A model generated the notes under the pieces. It was not told where the DNA came from. It did not search any database and saw nothing but the letters and a program-made list of their open reading frames with translations. From Lachnospiraceae bacterium (GTDB lineage Bacteria; Bacillota; Clostridia; Lachnospirales; Lachnospiraceae): a stretch of DNA of 35,489 nucleotides. A program made the translations under genes and the position numbers. Location: positions 1 through 35,489 of the forward strand of contig JAILQQ010000156.1 in NCBI GenBank assembly GCA_024698885.1, in the 5' to 3' direction. This document shows, one piece after another, positions 1 to 7,566 of the stretch (the stretch's first letter is position 1; every line of letters starts with the position of its first letter).

Positions 1-14
1 GACAGGGAAGTGAT

Positions 15-34
15 CCGGTCAGCAGGCAGACCGG
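15..34 (+). repeat. Module B of the dispersed hairpin repeat
   Basis: A 6-bp stem, CCGGTC (15-20) with GACCGG (29-34), lies about 20 bases upstream of the first gene's start codon. It is followed by TGCAGTAAAGAGAG, which resembles the sequence after the A module in the 33.2-33.4 kb array and also supplies the purine-rich ribosome binding site of the SGNH gene. This is an isolated, diverged copy of the stem carried as GATCCGGTCAG/CTGACCGGATC in the array. Confidence 0.5.
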
Positions 35-53
35 TGCAGTAAAGAGAGAAAAA

Positions 54-1658
54 ATGGACAGGGAAAAGAATGTAAAGGTGACGAAAATCCGCAGAGATGA
101 CAGGGGACATGCGCTTTCCGACGAACCGGTCAGGATGCCGAAGGAAAACCTTTACTATAAAAGCGACGGATATATTCCGCAGGAAAATATGAATTACGGC
201 AGACGGGAGGAGCCCTCTTTTTCGCTGCCCCGTCTTTCGGATATGATGGAGCCGCTTGAGGATTCGGTTTTTGACGCGTCTCTTTCCGATCCTTCGATGC
301 CCGATCTTTCGGAGGAGGCAGAGGACTTTTCGAACGCGGCGGATCTGACGGTCAGTGCGGATGATTATGAGGAGGATGCCGGGATTGTCGGGGAGGCAGT
401 CCCCTTTCAGCCGGATTTTTCCTTTGTGCCGGATTTCGGATTCGAGGAGCCGCAAACCGCAGACTGGGAGGAAGAAGGGACGGAACCGGTAATGAGCGTA
501 TCCGCAGAAGACTATAACGATGATTCATGGGATTATGACCGGGAAGATGATACCGGCTGGAACCGGAATTTTGTTCCGCCTGAACCGGAGGATGCACCGA
601 AAAAAAAGAAAAGCAGGCTTCCCGCCATCCTGGGATGGGCGGTCTGTCTGCTGCTTGCGGCAGGACTTTCCGCGGCTGCCGGCATCTGGATCGCTCTCTG
701 GGATACGCAGAAAACCTTTACGGAAGCAAAGAGCGTCATAAACGGTACTTATATGGAAGAGCGTACGGAGGCTATCCTGGAGGAAATGCGTCTGGCAGAG
801 GCAGAGGAACCCGAGGCAGTGCAGGTGGAGGTCATGGAGGAGACCGGGACGTCCGCGGAAGAAGCGGAAGGTGACGGGGAAGAGGAACCGGAAGAGTCTT
901 TAGAGGATCCGGATACGCCGCATCCGGAGCTTGCTTCGGTGGGAACGATCGTGGAGGCCGGCAACAGTGACGAGATCGTGTTTGACTCGGCATCTGCCGG
1001 AAACGCCGGTGCCGGAGCGGATGGGACACTGAATGCTTACGCGCCGGATGAAAACTATCCGCTGCCGATGGGTAAGGTGGAGGATGACTACTTTGCGGAC
1101 GCACTGTTTGTCGGGGATTCCAGACTGCAGGGCTTTGGGATGTATTCAGGGCTCCAGTCCACCTACTACTGCGTGACCAGCTTTTCGATCTATAAATACG
1201 ATACGATGGCCGTTGTCCAGACGCCGACGGGAAAGGTACCGATCTTCGATGCGCTGCCCTTTGATACCTTTACCAAGATCTATATCAAGGTGGGGCTTAA
1301 TGAGATGGGGATGGATGACGCCTCCTTCTTAGCAAAATACGCGGAGATGATCGAAAAGCTCCGGATCTACGAGCCGCGGGCCATTATCTATGTTCACGCG
1401 ATCCTGCCCGTAACTGCGAAGAAATCCGCTTCGGACAAGTATCATAACAATCCGAACATTGCGGCGCGAAACGAGGCGTTAAAGCAGTTTGCCCTGGAGC
1501 AGAAGGCCTATTTTATCGATGCGGGGCCGGCGGTCTCCGTGGAGGACGGCAGTCTGAACCCGGAGTCCACGGCTGACGGTGTGCATCTGAAGCCGCAGTA
1601 TATGGGACCGTGGTTAGAGTATCTGAAGGAGAATGCTGTGTTGTGGGATGGAAAATAA
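54..1658 (+). CDS. Membrane-anchored SGNH/GDSL-like hydrolase domain protein
   Basis: The first ~180 residues are disordered, acidic and Asp/Glu/Pro-rich, with two copies of a VSA(D/E)DY motif near residues 98 and 148. KKKKSR (about 183-188) precedes a single membrane span (about 189-216), so the acidic tail should be cytoplasmic. A Glu-rich external linker follows, then an SGNH domain from about 345 to the end. Seen there are the block I motif VGDSR (near 352), GLNE (block III-like) and the C-terminal DGVHL (block V catalytic Asp/His). This family contains esterases and O-acyl transferases acting on glycans; the substrate here is unknown. The ATG follows AAAGAGAG at a good distance. A DUF4358-type lipoprotein gene begins 23 bases downstream, probably in the same operon. 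Domain call firm, role inferred. Confidence 0.85.
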   Translation: MDREKNVKVTKIRRDDRGHALSDEPVRMPKENLYYKSDGYIPQENMNYGRREEPSFSLPRLSDMMEPLEDSVFDASLSDPSMPDLSEEAEDFSNAADLTVSADDYEEDAGIVGEAVPFQPDFSFVPDFGFEEPQTADWEEEGTEPVMSVSAEDYNDDSWDYDREDDTGWNRNFVPPEPEDAPKKKKSRLPAILGWAVCLLLAAGLSAAAGIWIALWDTQKTFTEAKSVINGTYMEERTEAILEEMRLAEAEEPEAVQVEVMEETGTSAEEAEGDGEEEPEESLEDPDTPHPELASVGTIVEAGNSDEIVFDSASAGNAGAGADGTLNAYAPDENYPLPMGKVEDDYFADALFVGDSRLQGFGMYSGLQSTYYCVTSFSIYKYDTMAVVQTPTGKVPIFDALPFDTFTKIYIKVGLNEMGMDDASFLAKYAEMIEKLRIYEPRAIIYVHAILPVTAKKSASDKYHNNPNIAARNEALKQFALEQKAYFIDAGPAVSVEDGSLNPESTADGVHLKPQYMGPWLEYLKENAVLWDGK

Positions 1659-1681
1659 ATAATAAGAGGGGAGAATGAGAA

Positions 1682-2248
1682 ATGAAGAAAATGCACAGAG
1701 TTATGTTAACCGCTGCTGCAGCGGGTCTGCTGCTTTTTACCGGCTGTGGCAAGGAAAAGGAGAGTGAGCCGGAAACGCCTCAGAATGTGGAGGTATCCGT
1801 CGAAACGGAGGACGCGGGAACGACGGAGCCTGTTGCGGAAGCAAAGGAAGAGACGACAGGAGTAGTTGACATAAAATCGATCGGCGACGCGCTGAGAAAC
1901 GAGATCACATATCAGGATGAGCTTTCGGCGCTCGATCTGGAGACGGCTGCGATGTTTTTAAGCTTTGGCGATGCGCAGATCGCGGATGCCGTTATTTACG
2001 AAAGTACGGGAGCTACGGCTGAGGAGATCGTGGTGCTGTCCTGCGCGTCAGAGGAGGATGCAAAGAAGGCGGTGAAGGCGCTTGAAAACCGGGTTGAAGA
2101 GCAGAAGGAAGCCTATGAGGACTATGTGCCGGAGGAACTGAAAAAGCTTTCCCACCCCGTGATCAGGCAGAAGGGCACCGTGGCTGTTCTCTCTGTCAGC
2201 GACGAACCGGAGAAGGCCGAAGAAATCCTCGGGCAATACCTGCCCTGA
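1682..2248 (+). CDS. DUF4358-type lipoprotein
   Basis: A 188-residue protein with a lipoprotein signal peptide: a basic start, a hydrophobic stretch and the lipobox LFTGC with the lipidated cysteine at position 22. A Glu/Thr-rich linker leads to a compact domain (about 60-188). The pattern of that domain (start DIKSIGDALRNEI, a central FGDAQIADAVIYES segment, a helix with EEDAKKAVKALENRVEEQ, and a terminal strand) matches what I recall as DUF4358, common in Lachnospiraceae and often next to SGNH and acyltransferase genes. It would sit on the outer face of the membrane. The ATG is preceded by AGAGGGGAG, and the gene lies 23 bases after the SGNH gene, so the two are likely cotranscribed. Biochemical function unknown. 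Confidence 0.8.
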   Translation: MKKMHRVMLTAAAAGLLLFTGCGKEKESEPETPQNVEVSVETEDAGTTEPVAEAKEETTGVVDIKSIGDALRNEITYQDELSALDLETAAMFLSFGDAQIADAVIYESTGATAEEIVVLSCASEEDAKKAVKALENRVEEQKEAYEDYVPEELKKLSHPVIRQKGTVAVLSVSDEPEKAEEILGQYLP

Positions 2249-2403
2249 TGCGGCAGGGAAGTCGGCAGCCCGCTTTTGCTTCTGGTGGTATCCGGAAATT
2301 GACAGGCGGGTTTGCAGGCAAACAGACCAGCGCATAATTGACAGAAAATTTAGACAATTTAAAATTTATAGTCAAAAAACTTCAAAAAATATTTAAAAAA
2401 GTG
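2249..2403. other. Intergenic, A-module-like hairpin and AT-rich tract
   Basis: The first ~90 bases after the lipoprotein gene contain a short hairpin, GTTTGC (2310-2315) with GCAAAC (2318-2323), followed by AGACCAGCGCATA. This resembles the A module (…ATTTGC..GCAAAT…GGCGCA) found elsewhere in the window, in a diverged form. From about 2340 to 2403 the sequence becomes very A/T-rich with several A-tracts and leads straight into the consensus promoter at 2404. I see no clear terminator for the lipoprotein gene and no open reading frame worth calling. Confidence 0.4.
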
Positions 2404-2432
2404 TTGACAAATTAAAAATCAGAGATTATAAT
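2404..2432 (+). promoter_or_regulatory. Perfect consensus sigma-A promoter with AT-rich upstream tract
   Basis: TTGACA at 2404-2409 and TATAAT at 2427-2432 are separated by exactly 17 bases, a 12/12 match to the housekeeping consensus. The preceding ~60 bases contain A- and T-runs that resemble an UP element. Such promoters are typical of rRNA and abundant stable RNAs. Expected start near 2439. The nearest downstream protein start lies some 640 bases away, which points to an RNA product. Confidence 0.88.
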
Positions 2433-2438
2433 ACAGAC

Positions 2439-3025
2439 ATAAACAAGAAAGAGAGATAAAAAAAACGAGCGGAACCGCTCACCGGATGAAGTCTAAAGAA
2501 GGAGGTACGGACCACCGAAATACTTATCTTAGCAGTATAAAGTGATTAAAAGGCCTGTTGATTTTCAGGTTGCCGATTGCAGAAGATTTTCATTTTTTGA
2601 TTATGAACAAGCTTGATCGTCTGAGAAGGCAGACGAAGGATGTTGTAAGACGATGCAAAGCGGGTGCTTAACAAAAGGACATGCGAAGAAAAGCAAGGTA
2701 CAGGTGCCATCCAATCGAGAGATGCAGCCACTGAAAATGTACATGAGATGAAAGAGTCCGAGCGCCGTGAGTAAACTGCGAAGGATTTACCGGCAGACGG
2801 GAAGAAGAAGCAAAGAATAAGGAAACAGAGAAGTTTGATTGTCCGTCGGATCGCAGGAAGAAAAATTGAATATCGTACACAGTGTGATGACACTCTAAAG
2901 TTCACATAGATTGCAAAAGGCGATTGAAGTGGAAGATCAGGAGGCAAAAGGAGGTATAGTCCATTGGATGATTCACTAGTATGAGGGCGGGTGCTGCAAC
3001 GTATGTTCGGTACCCGCTCTTATCA
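2439..3025 (+). ncRNA. Candidate large structured non-coding RNA (~580 nt), family not recognised
   Basis: No plausible protein is encoded on the + strand, yet the stretch begins at a perfect promoter and ends at a GC-rich stem (2983-2992 with 3012-3021). Internal hairpins are visible: GAGCG/CGCTC around a GAAC loop (2468-2480), a GGCCTG stem with CAGG..GCC (2552-2574), TCGTCTG/CAGACGA (2617-2636), GCCG..GTAAA with TTTAC-CGGC (2764-2794), and AGTGT/ACACT (2881-2894). TCGTCTG also has an alternative partner, AGACGAT near 2649. The motif AAGGAGGTA occurs near both ends (about 2500 and 2948). It is not tmRNA, 6S, SRP RNA or RNase P RNA by any signature I know. Its size is in the range of ornate large RNAs such as OLE or ROOL, but I cannot assign it to either. 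The 3' end is uncertain because the T-run is poor. Confidence 0.6.
2983..3025 (+). terminator. Possible 3' stem-loop of the large RNA
   Basis: GAGGGCGGGT (2983-2992) pairs with ACCCGCTCTT (3012-3021), 10 pairs including G·U, with a loop that contains a small AAC/GTT stem. Only a weak T-rich tail (TTATCATGTT) follows, so termination may be partial, or this may be just the last helix of the RNA. Confidence 0.4.
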
Positions 3026-3043
3026 TGTTCTACGGCGGGGTAC

Positions 3044-3072
3044 TTTCTTTTTGTGTCTGTTTTTGGTATACT
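3044..3072 (+). promoter_or_regulatory. Extended -10 promoter giving a near-leaderless amidase mRNA
   Basis: TGGTATACT (3064-3072) is an extended -10 element ending six bases before the ATG at 3079. The -35 position (TTTCTT, 3044-3049) is poor. Transcription would begin at or next to the ATG, which fits the absence of any Shine-Dalgarno sequence there. The same TGGTATACT string occurs upstream of the gene at 13911. Confidence 0.45.
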
Positions 3073-3078
3073 TCTGTT

Positions 3079-4518
3079 ATGAAAAAGACTGTTTTTTCCA
3101 TAGTGCTGCTGGTTTTTTTCCTTCTGTTCCCCATACGGGCGATGGCCTACGATAATATCACGATCGTGATCGATCCGGGGCATGGCGGACCGGAGGATAC
3201 GGATGCGGATACCGGCGCCAAATATACGGAAAACCTTCTGGAAAAAAATATCGATCTGATCACGGCAAGAGCCCTTCGGGACGAGCTTTCGCAATACCCC
3301 AATCTGACCGTTTATATGACGCGGGATGACGATGTTTCTGTTTCCCTGAAGGACAGGATCGATTACGCGGCATCCGTCGGAGCCGATCTTGTGATCAGTG
3401 TTCATTACAATGCTTCCTCCACGCATCTCTTTTACGGCGCGGAAATTTTCACGTCTGCCTTTGGCTCCTGCTATACGACCGGTTACGGCGTCGCTTCCTG
3501 CATTATGAAACGATGGAAGGACTTCGGGCTTCTTGACAAGGGGATCAAGACGAGGCTCGGCGAAGAAAGCCAGGATTATTACGGTGTGATCCGACATGGC
3601 AAGAATCTGAACATTCCTGTGATCATTATAGAGCATGGGTATCTTGACAACCTGCAGGATTACGAAAAGATCGGCAGCGAGGAGGCCTGGCAGCGTCTCG
3701 GCCGGATAGATGCCGACGGCATCGCCGATTATTACGGACTTGAGAAGAATGTTATGGCAGGCACCGTTACGCCGACGGTTTCCGTTAATCTCCCCGACGA
3801 TATCGTTTATCCGGATGATTCGGCGCCGACGAATATCCGGATCAATCTGGAATCCTCTGTCTTAAAGGAAGAGCATGGGACGAAAAGCGTGGAGCATACC
3901 TTCCGCATTACGGCGGACGAACCGGAGAGCCGGCTGATGTATTACGGTCTTGTGCTGAGCGATAAGACCGTTGACAGGCTGGACGATAATGAAAGCATCC
4001 GGGAGATGGAGAAGGAGTTCACCGAGCTGCAGTACTGGGGCGATCGGGAGTCGGTTACGGAGAAGATCCTGATCCCGCAGGATTACAACGGCAATCTTTT
4101 TGTGATCGTTTATAACATATACGGGCAGTCCAGTATGGCACAGATCCCGGTAAAGGCCGTTGTAAACGCGGAGGCGGAGAAGGAGATGGAGAGCGTTTCC
4201 GATAACGGACTGCCGAAAGAAGAGGAAGAGCCGCCGGCTGCCGTGAGCGGCAATACGGTCCCGAAAGAGGGTAGCGGCGCAGAGAACGGGAACGGTTCGC
4301 CAGCCTCCATTACGGTAGAGCATAAGGCCGCGGAGCCGGAAGCGAAGGCGGCGTCGGGAAAGCTTCAGGCGGCGCTTGAGGAGGCCGGCTCGAATACGAC
4401 GATGATCTACGGCCTGATCTTTGTACTGGCTACGATCGTTTTTATCCTGCTGATCATTATCATCGCCCTGATCAAGCAGGGAACCCGCGGGGAGAAGGAC
4501 GACTATTATGATTTCTGA
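3079..4518 (+). CDS. N-acetylmuramoyl-L-alanine amidase (Amidase_3), membrane-anchored
   Basis: Cleaves the amide bond between MurNAc and the stem peptide in peptidoglycan, using zinc. An N-terminal signal sequence (residues 1-23, ending AMA) is followed by the Amidase_3 domain (about 25-225). Seen are DPGHGG (zinc His), TENLLEKNI (zinc Glu), SVHYNAS (zinc His) and IIIEHGYL (catalytic Glu). A beta-rich domain follows (about 260-365), then a low-complexity Glu/Pro/Ser linker and a C-terminal membrane span (about 435-462) with a short charged tail, so it stays tethered outside the cell. I chose ATG 3079, since the preceding 18 in-frame codons spoil the signal peptide; no ribosome site is visible, in line with a leaderless transcript. 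Which wall process it serves is not shown. Confidence 0.9.
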   Translation: MKKTVFSIVLLVFFLLFPIRAMAYDNITIVIDPGHGGPEDTDADTGAKYTENLLEKNIDLITARALRDELSQYPNLTVYMTRDDDVSVSLKDRIDYAASVGADLVISVHYNASSTHLFYGAEIFTSAFGSCYTTGYGVASCIMKRWKDFGLLDKGIKTRLGEESQDYYGVIRHGKNLNIPVIIIEHGYLDNLQDYEKIGSEEAWQRLGRIDADGIADYYGLEKNVMAGTVTPTVSVNLPDDIVYPDDSAPTNIRINLESSVLKEEHGTKSVEHTFRITADEPESRLMYYGLVLSDKTVDRLDDNESIREMEKEFTELQYWGDRESVTEKILIPQDYNGNLFVIVYNIYGQSSMAQIPVKAVVNAEAEKEMESVSDNGLPKEEEEPPAAVSGNTVPKEGSGAENGNGSPASITVEHKAAEPEAKAASGKLQAALEEAGSNTTMIYGLIFVLATIVFILLIIIIALIKQGTRGEKDDYYDF

Positions 4519-4535
4519 AAGGGGGAGGAACAGGT

Positions 4536-6134
4536 ATGAAACTTCGGTTTATCGGCGCGGATCATGAGGTAACGGGAAGCTGTCACTGCATTGAGTGCGG
4601 CGGAAGGTATATGTTAGTGGATTACGGAATGGAGCAGGGGGTCAATCTGTACGAAAACGTACCCCTTCCGGTGGATGCTTCGGATATTTCCTATGTCTTT
4701 CTGACACATGCCCATATCGATCATTCCGGACTGCTGCCGCTTCTTTACGCGAGAGGCTTTCGCGGAAAGATCTTTGCGACGAACGCGACGGCAGAGCTCT
4801 CGTCGATCATGCTTCGTGACAGTGCCCATATCCAGATGTTTGAAGCGGAATGGCGCAACCGTAAGGCAAAGCGCGGTAAGGATATCGAAGGCTATGAGCC
4901 GCTTTACAATATGCAGGACGCAGACGGCGCGATCAAATGCCTGGTACCCTGCCCTTATGACACGATCATCGAGGTATGCGAGGGCGTGAAGATCCGCTTT
5001 CAGGATATCGGGCATCTCCTGGGATCGGCGGCGATCGAGGTCTGGCTGACAGAGGATGATGTAACGGAAAAGATCGTCTTCTCGGGGGACGTGGGAAATC
5101 TGGACCAGCCTTTGATCAAGGATCCGACCAAGATCCCGGAGGCTGACTATGTCGTTATCGAGTCCACCTACGGCGACAGGCTTCATCCGAAGGAGACACT
5201 GGATTACGCGGCGGAGCTTTCAAAGATCCTGAAGGAAACCTTTGACCGCGGCGGCAACGTGGTGATCCCTTCCTTTGCGGTGGGCCGCACGCAGGAGCTT
5301 TTGTATTTCGTGCGAAAGATCAAGGCGAACGGACTTGTAAAAGGCCATGAGGACTTCCCGGTTTACGTGGATTCGCCGCTTGCCGTAGAGGCGACCGGTA
5401 TATTCCATAAGAATATTCAGGAATGCTTTGATGAAGAGGCCATGCAGCTTGTGGAAAGCGGCATCAATCCCCTGACCTTTCCGGGTCTTCAGCTTTCCAT
5501 CACCAGCGAGGAATCAAAATCCATTAACTTTGAGGAGGAACCGAAGGTGATCCTTTCCGCCTCCGGCATGTGCGAGGCCGGGCGCGTGCGGCATCACCTG
5601 AAGCATAATCTCTGGCGGCCGGAATGTACGGTGCTTTTCGTCGGCTATCAGGCAGTCGGGACCCTTGGCCGGGCGATCTGCGACGGGGCAAAGGAGGTAA
5701 AGCTTTTCGGCGAAACCGTGGAGATACGGGCAGAGATCAAGCAGCTGCGCGGCCTGAGCGGTCACGCGGATAAGCAGGGACTGACGGAATGGATGCGGGG
5801 CTTTCAGAATGAACCCAAGCGCGTTTTCGTGGTACATGGCGACGATACGGTATGCGATGTCTTTGCCGAATACCTGCGGGATGAATATGCCTTTAATACC
5901 TATGCGCCCTTTTCCGGCGCTTTGTATGATCTGAAAGCAAACCGCCTGCTCGAAGCGCCTGAGAGCGTCAGGATCACGAAGAAGAAACGCGGTATTTCTT
6001 CTGTATTCGAGAGACTGATCGCGGCCGGACAGCGGCTGCTTACGGTGATCCAGCATAATGAGGGCGGCGCGAACAAGGACCTGGCCAAATTTGCGGATCA
6101 GATCAATTCACTCTGTGATAAATGGGATCGGTGA
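4536..6134 (+). CDS. Beta-CASP metallo-beta-lactamase-fold RNase (YSH1/CPSF-like)
   Basis: A 532-residue nuclease of the metallo-beta-lactamase superfamily. Seen are the zinc motif THAHIDHS (about 57-64), a GHLLGSAAIEV segment with a metal His, FSGDVGN with the bridging Asp, a beta-CASP insert (about 200-400) containing SFAVGRTQELLY, then LSGHADKQGL (near 406) and VVHGDD as C-terminal metal motifs. The order matches the YSH1/mRNA 3'-end-processing family, whose bacterial members are RNA endo- or exonucleases. A ~70-residue basic C-terminal tail follows the RMMBL region. The start is supported by AAGGGGGAGGAACAGGT. It lies 17 bases after the amidase gene and 7 bases before thyA, so all are probably in one transcript. 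It is distinct from RNase J, which has a different C-terminal domain. Confidence 0.88.
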   Translation: MKLRFIGADHEVTGSCHCIECGGRYMLVDYGMEQGVNLYENVPLPVDASDISYVFLTHAHIDHSGLLPLLYARGFRGKIFATNATAELSSIMLRDSAHIQMFEAEWRNRKAKRGKDIEGYEPLYNMQDADGAIKCLVPCPYDTIIEVCEGVKIRFQDIGHLLGSAAIEVWLTEDDVTEKIVFSGDVGNLDQPLIKDPTKIPEADYVVIESTYGDRLHPKETLDYAAELSKILKETFDRGGNVVIPSFAVGRTQELLYFVRKIKANGLVKGHEDFPVYVDSPLAVEATGIFHKNIQECFDEEAMQLVESGINPLTFPGLQLSITSEESKSINFEEEPKVILSASGMCEAGRVRHHLKHNLWRPECTVLFVGYQAVGTLGRAICDGAKEVKLFGETVEIRAEIKQLRGLSGHADKQGLTEWMRGFQNEPKRVFVVHGDDTVCDVFAEYLRDEYAFNTYAPFSGALYDLKANRLLEAPESVRITKKKRGISSVFERLIAAGQRLLTVIQHNEGGANKDLAKFADQINSLCDKWDR

Positions 6135-6141
6135 ACGAAAA

Positions 6142-6987
6142 ATGAGCTACGCGGACAATATTTTTATCGATATGTGCCGGGATATTCTGGAAAACGGCTG
6201 TGATACCAAGGGAGAAAAGGTAAGACCGAAATGGGAGGACGGAACGCCTGCCTATACGATCAAGCGCTTCGGCGTGGTGAACCGCTATGATCTGCGCCGG
6301 GAATTTCCGATCCTCACCCTGCGGCGGACGGCGCTTAAGAGCGCGACTGACGAGATGCTCTGGATCTGGCAGAAAAAGTCCAATAATGTGCATGAACTGA
6401 GCTCTCATATCTGGGATGCCTGGGCGGATGAGGACGGTTCCATCGGCAAGGCCTACGGCTACCAGATGGGCGTGAAGCACAGGTACCGGGAAGGCATGAT
6501 GGACCAGGTGGATCGGGTCCTGTATGACCTGAAGAACAATCCCTTCAGCAGGCGGATCATGACCAATATGTATGTGCATGCCGACCTGAGCGAGATGAAC
6601 CTGTATCCCTGCGCCTACAGCATGACCTTCAATGTGACGGCGCGGCCGGGCGCGGAGAAGCTTACGCTGAACGCCGTGTTGAACCAGCGCTCGCAGGACG
6701 TGCTGACAGCCAATAACTGGAACGTGGTGCAGTATGCGGTGCTTTTGCACATGTTCGCGCAGGTCTGCGGCATGGAGGCAGGAGAGCTTGTGCATGTGAT
6801 CGCGGATGCCCATATCTATGACAGACATGTACCTTTGGTAGAGGAGCTGCTAAGACGGGAGCCGCGGCCGGCGCCGCGCTTTTTACTGAACCCGGAAGTT
6901 ACGGATTTTTACGCGTTTACGAAGGAGGATGTGCGGCTTGAGGGGTATGAGCCGCATCCGCAGATCGAGATACCGGTGGCGGTATAA
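6142..6987 (+). CDS. thyA: Thymidylate synthase
   Basis: Makes dTMP from dUMP using methylene-tetrahydrofolate, yielding dihydrofolate. 281 residues, near the usual 264-280. Seen are NPFSRRIMTN (phosphate-binding arginines), the catalytic cysteine in LYPCAYSM (C157), the nucleotide-binding stretch QRSQDVLTANNWN, and DAHIYDRHV. The Cys is not followed by His as in E. coli. This, the C-terminal IPVAV and the IWDAWADEDGSIG block recall the B. subtilis/phi3T type of enzyme. ATG 6142 was preferred over an upstream in-frame ATG inside the previous gene; GGTGA sits about 8 bases before it. folA begins 16 bases downstream and recycles the dihydrofolate this reaction produces, a classic pair. Confidence 0.95.
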   Translation: MSYADNIFIDMCRDILENGCDTKGEKVRPKWEDGTPAYTIKRFGVVNRYDLRREFPILTLRRTALKSATDEMLWIWQKKSNNVHELSSHIWDAWADEDGSIGKAYGYQMGVKHRYREGMMDQVDRVLYDLKNNPFSRRIMTNMYVHADLSEMNLYPCAYSMTFNVTARPGAEKLTLNAVLNQRSQDVLTANNWNVVQYAVLLHMFAQVCGMEAGELVHVIADAHIYDRHVPLVEELLRREPRPAPRFLLNPEVTDFYAFTKEDVRLEGYEPHPQIEIPVAV

Positions 6988-7003
6988 CATGAGGTAATAA
7001 TTT

Positions 7004-7498
7004 ATGAATTTGATCGCATCTGTAGACAGAAACTGGGCCATCGGCTATCAGGGGAAGCTTCTTGTCAGGATCCCGTCGGATATGAAGCAGTTTCGGGAGA
7101 AGACAACGGGCAAGGTGATCGTCCTCGGCCGTAAGACGTTGATGACCTTTCCCGGGGAGCAGCCACTTCCCAACCGGACGAATATCATTCTGAGCAGAAA
7201 TCCGGATTTTCGGGTCAAAGGGGCGTTAACGGCGGCTTCCACGGAGGCGCTTTTTGAAATGCTGAAAGCGTATCCCTCGGAGGATGTTTTCGTGATCGGA
7301 GGGGAAAGCGCTTACGCTGCCTTGGCGGATCACTGCGATACCGCCTATCTGACGCGGCTCGATTACGCCTACAGCGCGGACGCGTACTTTCCGGATCTGT
7401 CCCGTTACCCGGAATGGCGGATGACGGAGGAGTCGGAGGAAATGACCTGTTTTGATATTGAGTACCGGTTTGAGATCTGGAAGAAACATATAAACTGA
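7004..7498 (+). CDS. folA: Dihydrofolate reductase
   Basis: Reduces dihydrofolate to tetrahydrofolate with NADPH in the cytoplasm. 164 residues, typical for bacterial DHFR. Seen are the N-terminal LIASVDRNWAIGYQGKLL loop, IPSDMKQF with the catalytic acid, VIVLGRKTL, LPNRTNIILS (folate and cofactor binding), VFVIGGESAY (the conserved GG) and LTRLDYAYSADAYFPD near the end. It follows thyA by 16 bases with GAGGTAATAATTT as ribosome binding region, so the two are cotranscribed. No terminator is evident after the gene; the following 40 bases hold a diverged B-type repeat and then the ilvE promoter. Confidence 0.95.
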   Translation: MNLIASVDRNWAIGYQGKLLVRIPSDMKQFREKTTGKVIVLGRKTLMTFPGEQPLPNRTNIILSRNPDFRVKGALTAASTEALFEMLKAYPSEDVFVIGGESAYAALADHCDTAYLTRLDYAYSADAYFPDLSRYPEWRMTEESEEMTCFDIEYRFEIWKKHIN

Positions 7499-7535
7499 AA
7501 TGATCCGATCCAAAAAACAGACCGAATCGGTGCAG
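7499..7535 (+). repeat. Diverged module B next to folA stop
   Basis: GAAATGATCCGATC…CAGACCGAATCGGTGCAG begins at the folA stop codon and matches the B module (GGAAATGATCCGGTC…GACCGGATCGG) of the array at 33.2-33.4 kb with several changes. CCGAT and ATCGG can still pair. It lies just upstream of the ilvE promoter. Confidence 0.45.
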
Positions 7536-7537
7536 AA

Positions 7538-7566
7538 TTGACAAAGCGGACGGAATTAACTACAAT
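7538..7566 (+). promoter_or_regulatory. Promoter for ilvE operon
   Basis: TTGACA (7538-7543), a 17-base spacer and TACAAT (7561-7566), an 11/12 match to the sigma-A consensus. The transcript would start near 7573, leaving a leader of almost 200 bases before ilvE. The -10 hexamer lies inside the first copy of a 12-bp direct repeat. Confidence 0.75.

Noticed and set aside
2546-2947. 133-codon minus-strand open frame inside the large RNA candidate
   Set aside because: No ribosome site, no recognisable protein character, and composition that looks like the complement of a purine-rich RNA. The promoter evidence is on the plus strand.
2439-3025. tmRNA, 6S RNA, SRP RNA or group II intron as identity of the RNA
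   Set aside because: There is no tag reading frame or tRNA-like end, no central-bubble layout of the right size, no SRP loop motif and no intron domain V sequence.
2902-3636. 244-codon minus-strand open frame over the amidase gene
   Set aside because: It is antisense to a clear amidase with intact zinc motifs and has no family resemblance or ribosome site.
6103-6828. 241-codon minus-strand frame over thyA
   Set aside because: Antisense shadow of a well-conserved enzyme; His-rich composition arises from the complement of thyA codons.
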